Part shown: piece after piece, positions 15,645 through 23,964 of the stretch
How positions within the stretch are numbered: the stretch's first letter is position 1
Layout: every line of letters starts with the position of its first letter
From: Chloroflexota bacterium
GTDB taxonomy: Bacteria; Chloroflexota; Dehalococcoidia; GIF9; UBA5629
Length of the DNA: 25,348 nt
Assembly: GCA_026389675.1 (NCBI GenBank)
Contig: JAPLHJ010000033.1
Span: 1-25,348, forward strand
Direction of reading: 5' to 3'
Notes under the pieces: model-generated
What the model was told of the DNA's origin: nothing
What the model saw: only the letters and a program-made list of their open reading frames with translations
The model's database searches: none
Translations under genes and position numbers: made by a program

Positions 15645-18006
15645 GGCCCTCGTAATCTGTGTGTCACTCCTGCTTGCCATGGTGATTATCATCACCTCGC
15701 TATTCTATGCATTGGTGCAGAAGAGTTTCACACCGGTGGACGGGACAGTTCAAATAAAAGGCCTGGAAGCGGCGGTCAATATCTGCCGCGACCCATGGGG
15801 CGTTCCACATATCTACGCGGACACTGAGAACGACCTCTTTTTCGCGCAGGGATACGTGCAGGCCCAGGACCGCCTGTGGCAGATGGAGTTACACCGGCGC
15901 ATGGGCAGCGGGACGCTTTCCGAAGTGATCGGCGAAGCGACACTGGAATACGACAGGTTTTTCCGCGCTGTTGGCCTGCGGCGTTGCGCCGCCGCCTCTT
16001 ATCAGTCGCTTAACCCGGCCATGCAGGTCGTCCTGCAATCCTATTGCAAAGGTGTAAACGCATTTATCAGCGCCAATAAGGATAACCTGCCGCTGGAGTT
16101 CACCATACTGGGCTTCAAGCCCGCTGATTGGGACCCGGTCGATTCGCTGACGGTCTCTGAATTAATAGCCTGGGAGCTTGGCAAGAACTGGGAGGTGGAA
16201 TTGACGCGCGGCCGCCTGGTGCAGAAGCTGGGTGATGAGAGGGCCGGGCAACTGCTGGCCCCTTACCCGCAGACCAGCCCGCTCGTCATTCCCCCCGAGC
16301 TGATGGCCAGACCGTTAGGTACGGAGGTTGCAACAGGGTTGCATCAAGAATCAGATTGCCTGGGAAGCAACAACTGGGTGGTTGATGGACAGAAGACGGT
16401 GACCGGCAAGCCCCTGCTGGCCAATGACCCCCATCTATCGGTGATGATGCCCTCCATCTGGTATGAGACGGGATTGCACGGCGCAGGGTTTGAGGTAGTG
16501 GGCGTATCGTTGCCTGGCTGCCCGCTTATCAACATCGGCCGCAACCGCGATATATCCTGGGGCATCACTAACCTGCCGGCCGATACCCAGGACCTTTTTA
16601 TCGAGAAGCTGAACCCGGCCAACGAGTTGCAGTATGAGTACGAGGGCGAATGGAAATACCTGCAGGTGATCGAAGAACCGATAAAAGTGCACGGCCGCGG
16701 CGAAGCGGAGAAACTGCAGGTCAGGATTACACGGCACGGGCCGCTGATGGACAACGTTATCAAGGGACTGGAGCAGCCGCTAGCGCTGCAATGGACAGGT
16801 TATGGCAACAGCCGTTTGATCGAGAGCGTTTATCACTTGGATAAAGCGGGCAACTGGGACGAGTTTCGTGACGCACTGCAATACTGGGATGCACCGAGCC
16901 AGAATATAGTTTACGCGGACAGGGATGGCAATATAGGCTACCAGTCAACCGGGCTGATACCCATACGCAGGAAGGGGTTGGGCACGGTGCCTGTTCCAGG
17001 TTGGACTGGAGATTATGACTGGACTGGCAACATACCTTATAAAGAGTTGCCCAGCGTGCTGAACCCGTCCACCCATTTTATAGCTACGGCAAATAACAAA
17101 GTGGTTTCGGACAACTACTCGTATTTCATGACCTATGACTGGTCGCCGCCCTATCGCGCACAGCGCATCACAGACCTGCTGAAGTCAAAAGACAAGCTGT
17201 CGGTTAAGGATTTCCGTGATATACAGGCTGATATCTATGACATACCGGCCAGCATCTTTACCCCCTATGCTTTACAGGTAGTGCCTTCCACGGCGCAGGA
17301 GAAGCAGGCTCTGGAGATACTGAAAAAGTGGGACTTTCAAGACAGGGCGGACGATCCGGCCCCGGCCATTTATAATGTCTTTTACGTCAAGCTGTTGAAA
17401 AACATCATGGAGGACAAGCTGGGAGAGCCGCTGTTCAACGACTACCTTAGGGCGATGGGTGGTTCAGGAGACGTCCATGCTATTTTCATGGAAGGTATTA
17501 TGCAGGATAAAAACAGCGCCTGGTTTGATGATGCCCGCACACCGGATCGGGAGTCCAGGGACGATATCGTTAAGAAGAGTTTGGCCGATGCACTGGCGGA
17601 ACTCAGTAGTAAATATGGGTCAGACCCGGCCAAATGGCGGTGGGGGGATATACATAGCACCTGGTTCCGCCACGTCCTCGGCAGGGTACCGGGCCTCGAT
17701 GCCGTATTCAGCCGCGGACCGTTCCCGGCATCAGGATCGCGTTACACGGTCGACGTGGCAGCCTTCGACTACAGCAACCCCTATAGCGTGGTGGCCGTTC
17801 CCAGCTACCGCCAGATTATCGACTGGAGCGATCCCGATAAATCCCTGGCCATGCATACCACCGGACAGAGCGGCCTGGCCTTCAGTCCGCACTACGGCGA
17901 CATGATTCCCAAATGGCTGAACGTGGAATATCACACGATGCTATTTAACCGGGCTGATGTTGAAGCGCAGAAACAGGCGACGCTGACTTTGAAGCCTGGA
18001 AATTAG
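15637..18006 (+). CDS. Penicillin-acylase-family Ntn hydrolase, TTG start
   Basis: Precursor of 789 residues that should self-cleave and hydrolyse an amide between an acyl chain and an amine. An uncleaved-anchor or signal segment lies at 4-26, so the enzyme acts outside the membrane. The alpha-part hallmark GVPHIYADTENDLFFAQGY and AQDRLWQME follows at about 55-85. The autocatalytic nucleophile is Ser244 in GSNNWVV, the start of the beta subunit, followed by LLANDPHL. The oxyanion Asn lies in TANNKV. Start TTG 15637 has AGGAAAG upstream and overlaps the previous gene by eight bases; GTG 15661 and ATG 15679 are alternatives. Family members cleave penicillins, acyl-homoserine lactones and other N-acyl compounds. 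Next to a KDSR-like SDR, an N-acyl lipid is a plausible but unproven substrate. Its stop overlaps the convergent AOR gene. Confidence 0.9.
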   Translation: MRKALVICVSLLLAMVIIITSLFYALVQKSFTPVDGTVQIKGLEAAVNICRDPWGVPHIYADTENDLFFAQGYVQAQDRLWQMELHRRMGSGTLSEVIGEATLEYDRFFRAVGLRRCAAASYQSLNPAMQVVLQSYCKGVNAFISANKDNLPLEFTILGFKPADWDPVDSLTVSELIAWELGKNWEVELTRGRLVQKLGDERAGQLLAPYPQTSPLVIPPELMARPLGTEVATGLHQESDCLGSNNWVVDGQKTVTGKPLLANDPHLSVMMPSIWYETGLHGAGFEVVGVSLPGCPLINIGRNRDISWGITNLPADTQDLFIEKLNPANELQYEYEGEWKYLQVIEEPIKVHGRGEAEKLQVRITRHGPLMDNVIKGLEQPLALQWTGYGNSRLIESVYHLDKAGNWDEFRDALQYWDAPSQNIVYADRDGNIGYQSTGLIPIRRKGLGTVPVPGWTGDYDWTGNIPYKELPSVLNPSTHFIATANNKVVSDNYSYFMTYDWSPPYRAQRITDLLKSKDKLSVKDFRDIQADIYDIPASIFTPYALQVVPSTAQEKQALEILKKWDFQDRADDPAPAIYNVFYVKLLKNIMEDKLGEPLFNDYLRAMGGSGDVHAIFMEGIMQDKNSAWFDDARTPDRESRDDIVKKSLADALAELSSKYGSDPAKWRWGDIHSTWFRHVLGRVPGLDAVFSRGPFPASGSRYTVDVAAFDYSNPYSVVAVPSYRQIIDWSDPDKSLAMHTTGQSGLAFSPHYGDMIPKWLNVEYHTMLFNRADVEAQKQATLTLKPGN

Positions 18007-19904
18007 GCTTCTGAGCCTGCCTCCCGCTCAGCGTAATATTCGTCCAGGTAATTTTCAATGTCACCGCGTGACAGTTCCCGCTTGAGGAAATAGTCGTAGA
18101 GGTGATATTCCTGGGCCGGGCTTTTCAACGGTTTGAACCACACGTCGGGCGGCAGATCGTCCCCGTGGGTGTAACCTGCGGCCACGTTAAGTCCCCGCCA
18201 GGCGTTCCACATACGGGCGCTGGCTGACTTGAGGTCCGCTGCTGAAGCACTGATGCCGGTGACGGCCGAGTATAAAGAGGCCAGCGTATGCATACTGTAG
18301 AACCGCGAGATATAGAGACGGTGGCACTGGCCGAGCATATTGAAGAGGCCGAAGAAGTCCTCGCCGTGCTTGGCCAGCCTGCCAAGGTTGAAGGAGTCGC
18401 TGGTGAAAAGCCTGCCGATATCCTGAGCGGGTACGCCGCATCGTTCAGCGTGCTTGACCAGTTCGGGGAGCGGCCAGCCCGGGCTGTAAGAGGGGGCGCC
18501 CATGGCGGCAGAGACTCCCAGCGTGCGTCCGGGATGCACCAGCATGCCGAGGTGCATAGGCAGGAACCCGCTCACACGGGGGTCGAAAGCTATGAACTGG
18601 CCCTTGACCACGTTTTGAACAAGCCCCAGGGCGCCGTGGCCGATATTATCCGCCGCGCTCAGCACGCCGTCCGCCAGAACGTCTCCCAGTCCCTCGCGGT
18701 TGGCCGTTATCCTGACAAGTTTTATCAACGTTTCATAGCTACGGTCGAGCTCAAGCCCGCCAGTGTTTGCCTTGTTTATGATGCCGTCTTCGTAGAGGGT
18801 GATGATGAAGTCGGCCAGCCCCTGGAAATTGTAAACGCGGTCGAGTCCCATCCTGTTTATCAAATCGTAATACTGCAGGGCGAGGGCGTACCGGTCGGCC
18901 GTGCTTCCCTCAGCCGCGTAGCCCAGGGCGGGAGAATAAGTCATCGCTGCCATTTCCATGAAAACGGCCGTATCGTAGATAGTCCTGCCGTTGGGCAGGT
19001 CGATGCGGTCCTTGTCGGACATGGGGCAGGTGGCACAGGCGATCTTTTTTCGTGAAGCCCTATGCAGTTCATAGAACTGCGGCTTAAGCTCACTCATATT
19101 GGATGGGTAGGGGATAAGCTCGGAAGAATTGCGCGAAACTATGCCGGGCAGCATCCAGTCCCTGGTCATGGCCATGGACCCGCCGTCCATCATCTCGGTG
19201 CGCAGGTGGTAGCTGTTGACCTTACCCAGTATCTCCTCAACCAGCCTTTTCAGGCGGTCGGGTTCGGCGACCTCGATCGTCCTGCTTCCCATACAGGTCA
19301 CGATGGCCTTGAGGTTTTTGGAGCCCATCACTGCCGCCAGGCCACCGGAGCCGATGGAGCCCACCTTATCTATATTTGTCACGGAGATGGCGACCTGCCT
19401 TTCCCCGGCGATGCCGATGGGCAGGATGCTGCAGGGGGAATGCCGCAATCGCAATTCGTCCACTGCGTCGTAGCCGTCCATGCCCCAGACATCGGAAGCA
19501 TGGCGCACGCTTATGTTGTCGTCCTCGATGGTTAAATACACCGGCCAGGGTGAGCGTCCGGTGATAACCAGGTGGTCGTAGCCCGAAGATTTGAGGAAGT
19601 GGCTGAAATTGCCGCCGCCGTTGCTCTGTGGGAAGGATCCGTTAAGCGGGGACTTGTAGGTGGACATGGTCTGCGACGCTCCCGGAATGAAAGTTCCGTT
19701 GAAGGGACCGGTGCCCAATATAATGGCGTTGCGGGCGGACAGAGCATCTGTCCCCGGCGGTATGAGGTCAATGGCCAGCTTGGTGTTGATGCCGGCGCCT
19801 CCTATCCACTCCTTTACTACATCCTCGTCCAATGGATGTTTACGGATGCTCCCGTCCGTGAGATTTACATAAAGTATGTTGCCGGCATAGCCGCCTATTT
19901 GCAT
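18003..19904 (-). CDS. Divergent aldehyde ferredoxin oxidoreductase with altered cluster site
   Basis: AOR-family protein of 633 residues. The N-terminal domain has the family patterns GGYAGNILYVNLT, WIGGAGINTKLA and GGLAAVMGSKNLKAIV. Known AORs bind tungstopterin and a [4Fe-4S] cluster through CxxCxxxC plus a distant Cys. Here the site reads CATCPMSD, with Cys290, Cys293 and Asp297 in place of the third Cys; the fourth is Cys527 in NMLGQC, where family members have DxxGLC. The usual NRGADH region is also replaced (VHPGRTLG). It is therefore a diverged paralogue of the neighbouring AOR and may have changed substrate, redox potential or activity. ATG 19904 lies one base after the ferredoxin stop, with AAGGGAAG upstream, so the two are translationally coupled. 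Its stop overlaps the convergent acylase by four bases. Confidence 0.88.
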   Translation of the reverse strand: MQIGGYAGNILYVNLTDGSIRKHPLDEDVVKEWIGGAGINTKLAIDLIPPGTDALSARNAIILGTGPFNGTFIPGASQTMSTYKSPLNGSFPQSNGGGNFSHFLKSSGYDHLVITGRSPWPVYLTIEDDNISVRHASDVWGMDGYDAVDELRLRHSPCSILPIGIAGERQVAISVTNIDKVGSIGSGGLAAVMGSKNLKAIVTCMGSRTIEVAEPDRLKRLVEEILGKVNSYHLRTEMMDGGSMAMTRDWMLPGIVSRNSSELIPYPSNMSELKPQFYELHRASRKKIACATCPMSDKDRIDLPNGRTIYDTAVFMEMAAMTYSPALGYAAEGSTADRYALALQYYDLINRMGLDRVYNFQGLADFIITLYEDGIINKANTGGLELDRSYETLIKLVRITANREGLGDVLADGVLSAADNIGHGALGLVQNVVKGQFIAFDPRVSGFLPMHLGMLVHPGRTLGVSAAMGAPSYSPGWPLPELVKHAERCGVPAQDIGRLFTSDSFNLGRLAKHGEDFFGLFNMLGQCHRLYISRFYSMHTLASLYSAVTGISASAADLKSASARMWNAWRGLNVAAGYTHGDDLPPDVWFKPLKSPAQEYHLYDYFLKRELSRGDIENYLDEYYAEREAGSEA

Positions 19905-19905
19905 A

Positions 19906-20181
19906 TCAGTCTTCCCTTACGCCGCTCTCATTTTTGGTAGCGGTCAGTGCCCCGTAGGGGCAATAGCGGGCGCAGATGAGGCAGGCGTCGCAATCCGCGG
20001 TGAAGCTGACCGTAAATTCATCAGGGCGTCCGGACTGTCTTTCCACGCGGATGCGCGAGTGGGAGAGGTTGAATTTGCTGTCAATGCGGAACGAGCAGCG
20101 TAGCATGCAGGTAATGCAGCCCGCGCATTTTGATGGCTCGGCAATTATCGAGCGGCTGTTCCTGGTTACCCTGGTTAGCAT
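19906..20181 (-). CDS. Two-[4Fe-4S] ferredoxin-like electron-transfer protein
   Basis: Small protein of 91 residues with two full cluster motifs: Cys19, 22, 25 and 29 (CAGCITCMLRC) and Cys64, 67, 70 and 74 (CDACLICARYCP). The layout, including the SFRxxSKFNLSHSRIRV linker, is that of electron-transfer subunits paired with tungsten aldehyde oxidoreductases. It is coupled to the divergent AOR gene one base downstream and should carry electrons to or from it. ATG 20181 is the only reasonable start, but no clear ribosome binding site precedes it; a repeat cluster occupies the upstream gap. Confidence 0.88.
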   Translation of the reverse strand: MLTRVTRNSRSIIAEPSKCAGCITCMLRCSFRIDSKFNLSHSRIRVERQSGRPDEFTVSFTADCDACLICARYCPYGALTATKNESGVRED

Positions 20182-20196
20182 GTGTATCGATTACAG

Positions 20197-20302
20197 CGGG
20201 CGCAGCTAAAGCAACGCCCCTACATCTGCTACTGAAAAACCGTAGGGACGGGTCTTCAGACCCGTCCGCTCGTTCGGGCGCAGCTAAAGCAACGCCCCTA
20301 CA
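20197..20302. repeat. Hairpin repeat cluster with 28-base direct repeats
   Basis: A perfect 28-base direct repeat occurs at 20197-20224 and 20275-20302. Each copy contains an imperfect palindrome (20198-20219 and 20276-20297). Between them lies a perfect ten-base stem hairpin at 20246-20267, GGACGGGTCT with AGACCCGTCC. Short CCTACAGCTAC units follow to about 20320. The style is that of dispersed intergenic palindromes that often end in GTAGGGG. Placed inside an operon gap, it could attenuate transcription or protect mRNA ends. Confidence 0.75.
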
Positions 20303-20346
20303 GCTACGCTCCTACAGCTACACCCTTACTTTCTGGTGTGTTAAAT

Positions 20347-22140
20347 CTATTTAATTCCGAACGAGCCTGCCAGCGCTCCCATGCCCAGGGTTTCCATGCG
20401 GGCTTTGCTGGGCTTGCCGGTTGCCTTGTTCTTACCTTCCTGGCCGCTCTCAACTATAGGCCTCAGGGCTATCTCGGGAAGTTCATCATCCTTGGGTGTA
20501 ACACCGTATTTGCAGGTGGTGGCGCGCATGAGTTGGAAGATACGTTCCCCCGCCTTTAACAGGGAGTCCACATCCATGGTCCATCCCGTAGAGGCGTTGA
20601 CCATATCGACAATGGACTGGGTGGTCATCATGGCGAAGTGGCAGATGCCCAGCGCATCAGTGATGGAGCGCCAATTCTGTGAAAGCACTACCATCGGCGC
20701 TTTGGCATCCCCCCTGCGGTCGCCGGGAACCAGGTCGAGGTCGGGATTGCCCATGCCGTTCTCTACCAGGTAGGCGTCGCTCTTGTTGTGGTCGGCGCCG
20801 CGGTTGCTGGTAGCGTAGGCCAGGCCCATGCAGCAAAACGCGCGCGGGTCATGCATGGGGAATTCCAGTCCCTTGACCTGCATGGCCTCGCCGGGGCGGT
20901 TGTAGCGCGCGGCCATGCGTTTGGTCCCTTCCTGGAGTATCTTGCCGAAGCCCTCGTTTTTAGCCATCAGGTCGATGAGCTTGAGCGTGACGTCGATATC
21001 GCCCCACTTGAGCTCCAGTCCGCCCGTGTCCTTGCTGGTTATAATGCCTTTCTCGTAAAGGTAGTAGGCAAATCCGACGCTGGCCCCGCCGCTGATGCTG
21101 TCGAAGCCGTAGCCGTTGACCAGCTCGTTGAAATGGTTGACGGCGCCCATGTCGGCGATCATCAGCAGAGGTCCCCATGCTATCAATGTCTCGTATTCCG
21201 GGCCCTCGGTCGGTTTCTCCGTCTTGAAGCGTCCTTCCCTGATGTGTAGAACCTTGCGGCAGCCGATCGGGCAGCCGAAGCAGGCCGTGTTCCCCACCTG
21301 CCATTTCTCTGCCTGGGTCACGCCGCTGATTTCGGAGGCCTCAGGCATTGTGCCGATCGTGTAATACTTGGAAGGCGTATCGCCGTAGGAGATGCCCGAA
21401 TCCACCCAGCCGGCGGTGCCGGTATCGTGCATAACGGTTGTGACAAAGCCGGTCTTGACCTCTTCCATGGCGGCGCGCGCCGTCTCGCGGAATTTCTCGG
21501 GATCGGCCATGGGTATCTTGGCCTTGCCCCTGACCGCGATGGCCTTGAGCTTCTTGGAGCCCATCACGCAGCCCATGCCTGCGCGCCCGGCGCAGTGCCC
21601 GTCCTCGGTCATGATATTAGCCATCAATCCCACGTTTTCACCGGCCTGGCCGATGCAGGCCACGCGGGTTCGCTGGTCATCGTACTCCTTGCGGATGGCC
21701 TCGATGGTTTCATAGGTGTTCTTGCCCCAGAGCTTGCTCGCGTCTTTAAGCTCCGCTTTGCCGTCCTTAATGTAGAGGTAAACCGGCTTGTCGGATTTTC
21801 CCTTGACTATGATGCCGTCGTAGCCCGAGAAGCGCAGTTCCGACCCGAAGTGAGCAGCGCCGTTGGCATCACCGTAGAAAGTTGTATATGGAGAGCGGGA
21901 TGCTACCACCCAGCGGCTGAAGCTGGGGCCTCCCGTACCGGTGAGCAGGCCGGCCATGAAGATGAGGGGGTTGTCTGGCCCCAGAGGATCAGTCTTCTCA
22001 TCGGTCATGTCTACCAGGTAGCGGCAGGCGATACCGCCGGCGCCGATGAAATCACGGGCGTACTGCTCATTTAGCGGCTCGTCCTTTAATTCCTTTTTGG
22101 TAAGGTCGACTACCAGTATTTTCCCCATGTAACCGTTCAT
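20347..22140 (-). CDS. Aldehyde ferredoxin oxidoreductase (canonical)
   Basis: Tungstopterin enzyme of 597 residues, expected to interconvert an aldehyde and its carboxylic acid with ferredoxin in the anaerobic cytoplasm. All four cluster cysteines are present: Cys287, 290 and 294 in CFGCPIGC and Cys500 in DALGIC, close to their positions in the archaeal prototype. The active-site acid lies in EGPEYET, and the LAYATSNRGADH segment is typical. N-terminal MNGYMGKILVVDLT also fits. ATG 22140 has AAGGAGG upstream. It lies 62 bases after the alcohol dehydrogenase gene and 165 bases before the ferredoxin/AOR pair. Substrate range is unknown; the ADH and SCP2 neighbours hint at longer or lipid-like substrates. 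Confidence 0.93.
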   Translation of the reverse strand: MNGYMGKILVVDLTKKELKDEPLNEQYARDFIGAGGIACRYLVDMTDEKTDPLGPDNPLIFMAGLLTGTGGPSFSRWVVASRSPYTTFYGDANGAAHFGSELRFSGYDGIIVKGKSDKPVYLYIKDGKAELKDASKLWGKNTYETIEAIRKEYDDQRTRVACIGQAGENVGLMANIMTEDGHCAGRAGMGCVMGSKKLKAIAVRGKAKIPMADPEKFRETARAAMEEVKTGFVTTVMHDTGTAGWVDSGISYGDTPSKYYTIGTMPEASEISGVTQAEKWQVGNTACFGCPIGCRKVLHIREGRFKTEKPTEGPEYETLIAWGPLLMIADMGAVNHFNELVNGYGFDSISGGASVGFAYYLYEKGIITSKDTGGLELKWGDIDVTLKLIDLMAKNEGFGKILQEGTKRMAARYNRPGEAMQVKGLEFPMHDPRAFCCMGLAYATSNRGADHNKSDAYLVENGMGNPDLDLVPGDRRGDAKAPMVVLSQNWRSITDALGICHFAMMTTQSIVDMVNASTGWTMDVDSLLKAGERIFQLMRATTCKYGVTPKDDELPEIALRPIVESGQEGKNKATGKPSKARMETLGMGALAGSFGIK

Positions 22141-22202
22141 GGCCGGTCCTCCTTGTATGTTATTATGCGGACGGATCTAGTGCCCAGTCCCTGCGAGCTT
22201 GA

Positions 22203-23369
22203 TTAAAAGTCAACCGGTTTGCCGTCATAGGCGCAGACGAAAATTTTCTGCAGGTCCTCGCTTTCGGGCACCCTGGTTACCGCGATACTCATAGCTTCGT
22301 TCACCGCCCTATCGACAAGTCCGGGCATGGCCTTCATGTACTTGTCTTTGTCGATCTTAAGGTCTTTCACCGTAGGGCTTTGCCCGATATCTTTCATCAG
22401 TTTACGTACGGCTGCAATGAGCGCCTTGCTGCATTCTTTATCGCTGCCCTGTGCAATTCCGCAAAACCGGGCGATCTCGGCGTATCTCTGCAGGGTCTCC
22501 TCCGAACCGTTGGCCACGTACTCCATTGTATAGGGAAGATATAAGCCCATGGCCACACCGTGCGGTGTATGGAAGATGCCTCCCAGAGCGTGCCCGCAGC
22601 TATGTGCCAGACCTGCCATGCCGTTACCGAAGCAGGTGCCGGCCTGTGAAGCCGCGTACATCATTGACTTGCGGGCTTCCGCATCCTTGCCGTTATCGAC
22701 GGCTTTCTTAAGGTTTTCGAAGATAAGCTTGATAGCCGCCAGTCCCGGGCCGTCGGTAAATGGAGTACGCCATGTTGTTGTGTAGCCTTCAATGGCATGG
22801 GTGAGGGCATCCATGCCGGTAGATCCTGTTACATGCGGTGGCATGCTCATGACCATCCGCGGATCAAGGATGGCGACATCGGGAAGTGTTTCGTATGAGC
22901 CGAGAGCCACTTTGCGGTTTTGCTCGGTATCGGTGAGCACAATGGCCCAGGTAGCCTCGGAGCCGGTGCCGCTGGTGGTGGGGATGCAAAGCAGGCGAGC
23001 CTTGGCCCTGATGTCGAAGAAATCCGATGGCGACATATCCAGAGGGCCGATCCCTGCCGCGTAGCATACCAGGCTTGACTTGCAGGCATCCATCGATGAA
23101 CCGCCGCCCAGGCCAATGAACCAGTCCGGTTTGAAGTCTTTGGCTATGGCCGCAGCTTTTTCTACTGTCTTGATGGACGGGTCAGGCTCGACCCCGTCGA
23201 ATATCTTACACTCGATGTTAGCTGGTTTCAGCTCATTTACCACCAGTTCTGCCAGCCCGAGCTTGGCGATGGTGGCATCGGTTACGATGAAGGCACGTTT
23301 GCCCTTGATGGTGTTCAGGTACTGAAGTGAATCATCTCCGAAGACGGTAAATGGGACACCAAAAAACAT
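22203..23369 (-). CDS. Iron-containing alcohol dehydrogenase
   Basis: Group III (FucO/AdhB-type) NAD(P)-dependent alcohol dehydrogenase of 388 residues. NAD-binding GGGSSMD is at 88-94 and TTSGTGSEAT at 131-140. Metal ligands are Asp187 and His191 in GMDALTHAIEGY, then His256 and His270 in GLAHSCGHALGGIFHTPHG, matching the spacing of FucO. ATG 23369 follows GAGGAGG. It stands between the SCP2 gene (60-base gap) and the canonical AOR (62-base gap), so it may reduce the aldehyde made by AOR to an alcohol, or run in the opposite direction. The N-terminus, starting MFFGVPFTVFG, is normal length. Confidence 0.92.
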   Translation of the reverse strand: MFFGVPFTVFGDDSLQYLNTIKGKRAFIVTDATIAKLGLAELVVNELKPANIECKIFDGVEPDPSIKTVEKAAAIAKDFKPDWFIGLGGGSSMDACKSSLVCYAAGIGPLDMSPSDFFDIRAKARLLCIPTTSGTGSEATWAIVLTDTEQNRKVALGSYETLPDVAILDPRMVMSMPPHVTGSTGMDALTHAIEGYTTTWRTPFTDGPGLAAIKLIFENLKKAVDNGKDAEARKSMMYAASQAGTCFGNGMAGLAHSCGHALGGIFHTPHGVAMGLYLPYTMEYVANGSEETLQRYAEIARFCGIAQGSDKECSKALIAAVRKLMKDIGQSPTVKDLKIDKDKYMKAMPGLVDRAVNEAMSIAVTRVPESEDLQKIFVCAYDGKPVDF

Positions 23370-23429
23370 AGCAACTCCTCCTCGGTATAAGTACCGGGAA
23401 AATAATTTTATTTATATGCGCTGCGTAAA

Positions 23430-23843
23430 CTACTCGGGATACTCGGTCTGGACCCGCGTCACACAATTGACCAGCTCCTGAGCAGCTTTCACGGCGCGCA
23501 TGACCTTGCCCATATTACCAGTTAGTTTAAGCTGGCGTGTGACAATGGCCTGGATGGAGTCGATCTTCTTCTCTGCAACCTTCCTCCACGTGCCAACGTT
23601 AGCCTGTAAAACGAATTCGGGCTTGTATTTATCCTTAGTTGCATCGGTGACGACGTCCACCTTGCGGCACTTGCCGTGCCAGAGGTCAACATATGTATAC
23701 CCGAGTTCCTTGACCGCTCCGCCCGGCTCGATAATGAAATAGAAATCGCCTTCCCATGTCTTGGCCGCTTCCTCGTAAGCTTTGCTGGCGTTGACTGCTT
23801 CCATGAATGCGGTGGCCCACTCTAATGTTCCGAATAATGCCAT
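23430..23843 (-). CDS. SCP2 sterol-carrier-family protein
   Basis: Small cytoplasmic protein of 137 residues resembling single-domain SCP2 lipid carriers, with the patterns WEGDFYFIIEPGG, DLWHGKCRK and the C-terminal LKLTGNMGKVMRAVKAAQEL characteristic of the anaerobic-bacterial branch. SCP2 domains bind hydrophobic acyl or sterol ligands in a tunnel. ATG 23843 is preceded by AGGGAGG at six bases. It is the first gene after a strong promoter and leads the ADH/AOR operon, so it may deliver a hydrophobic substrate to those enzymes. I make the family call from recalled motifs without a search. Confidence 0.75.
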   Translation of the reverse strand: MALFGTLEWATAFMEAVNASKAYEEAAKTWEGDFYFIIEPGGAVKELGYTYVDLWHGKCRKVDVVTDATKDKYKPEFVLQANVGTWRKVAEKKIDSIQAIVTRQLKLTGNMGKVMRAVKAAQELVNCVTRVQTEYPE

Positions 23844-23873
23844 ACCATACCTCCCTAAATAAGTTTTACTGGT

Positions 23874-23902
23874 ATTCTATGCGTACGGCAGAGGGATGTC
23901 AA
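23874..23902 (-). promoter_or_regulatory. Strong sigma70-type promoter for the SCP2/ADH/AOR operon
   Basis: On the minus strand, a perfect TTGACA (23897-23902) and TAGAAT (23874-23879, one mismatch) are separated by exactly 17 bases. Transcription would begin near 23867, about 25 bases before ATG 23843. It separates this operon from the upstream his genes. Confidence 0.75.
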
Positions 23903-23964
23903 TAGGCACCTGCTCTGATTTACTGCTTGATGTTATGTAATAGCGGCAGGAGCTTGATAAGTGA

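Noticed and set aside
18288..19055. A 255-codon open frame on the plus strand
   Set aside because: Antisense shadow of the divergent AOR gene, a usual effect of GC-rich codons.
18003..19904. BamB-type benzoyl-CoA reductase subunit
   Set aside because: The gene is AOR-family and divergent, but no other bam genes are present, and I cannot place it in that clade from motifs alone.
20197..20302. CRISPR array
   Set aside because: There are only two repeats, 50 bases apart, the spacer is itself a perfect palindrome, and no cas gene is present.
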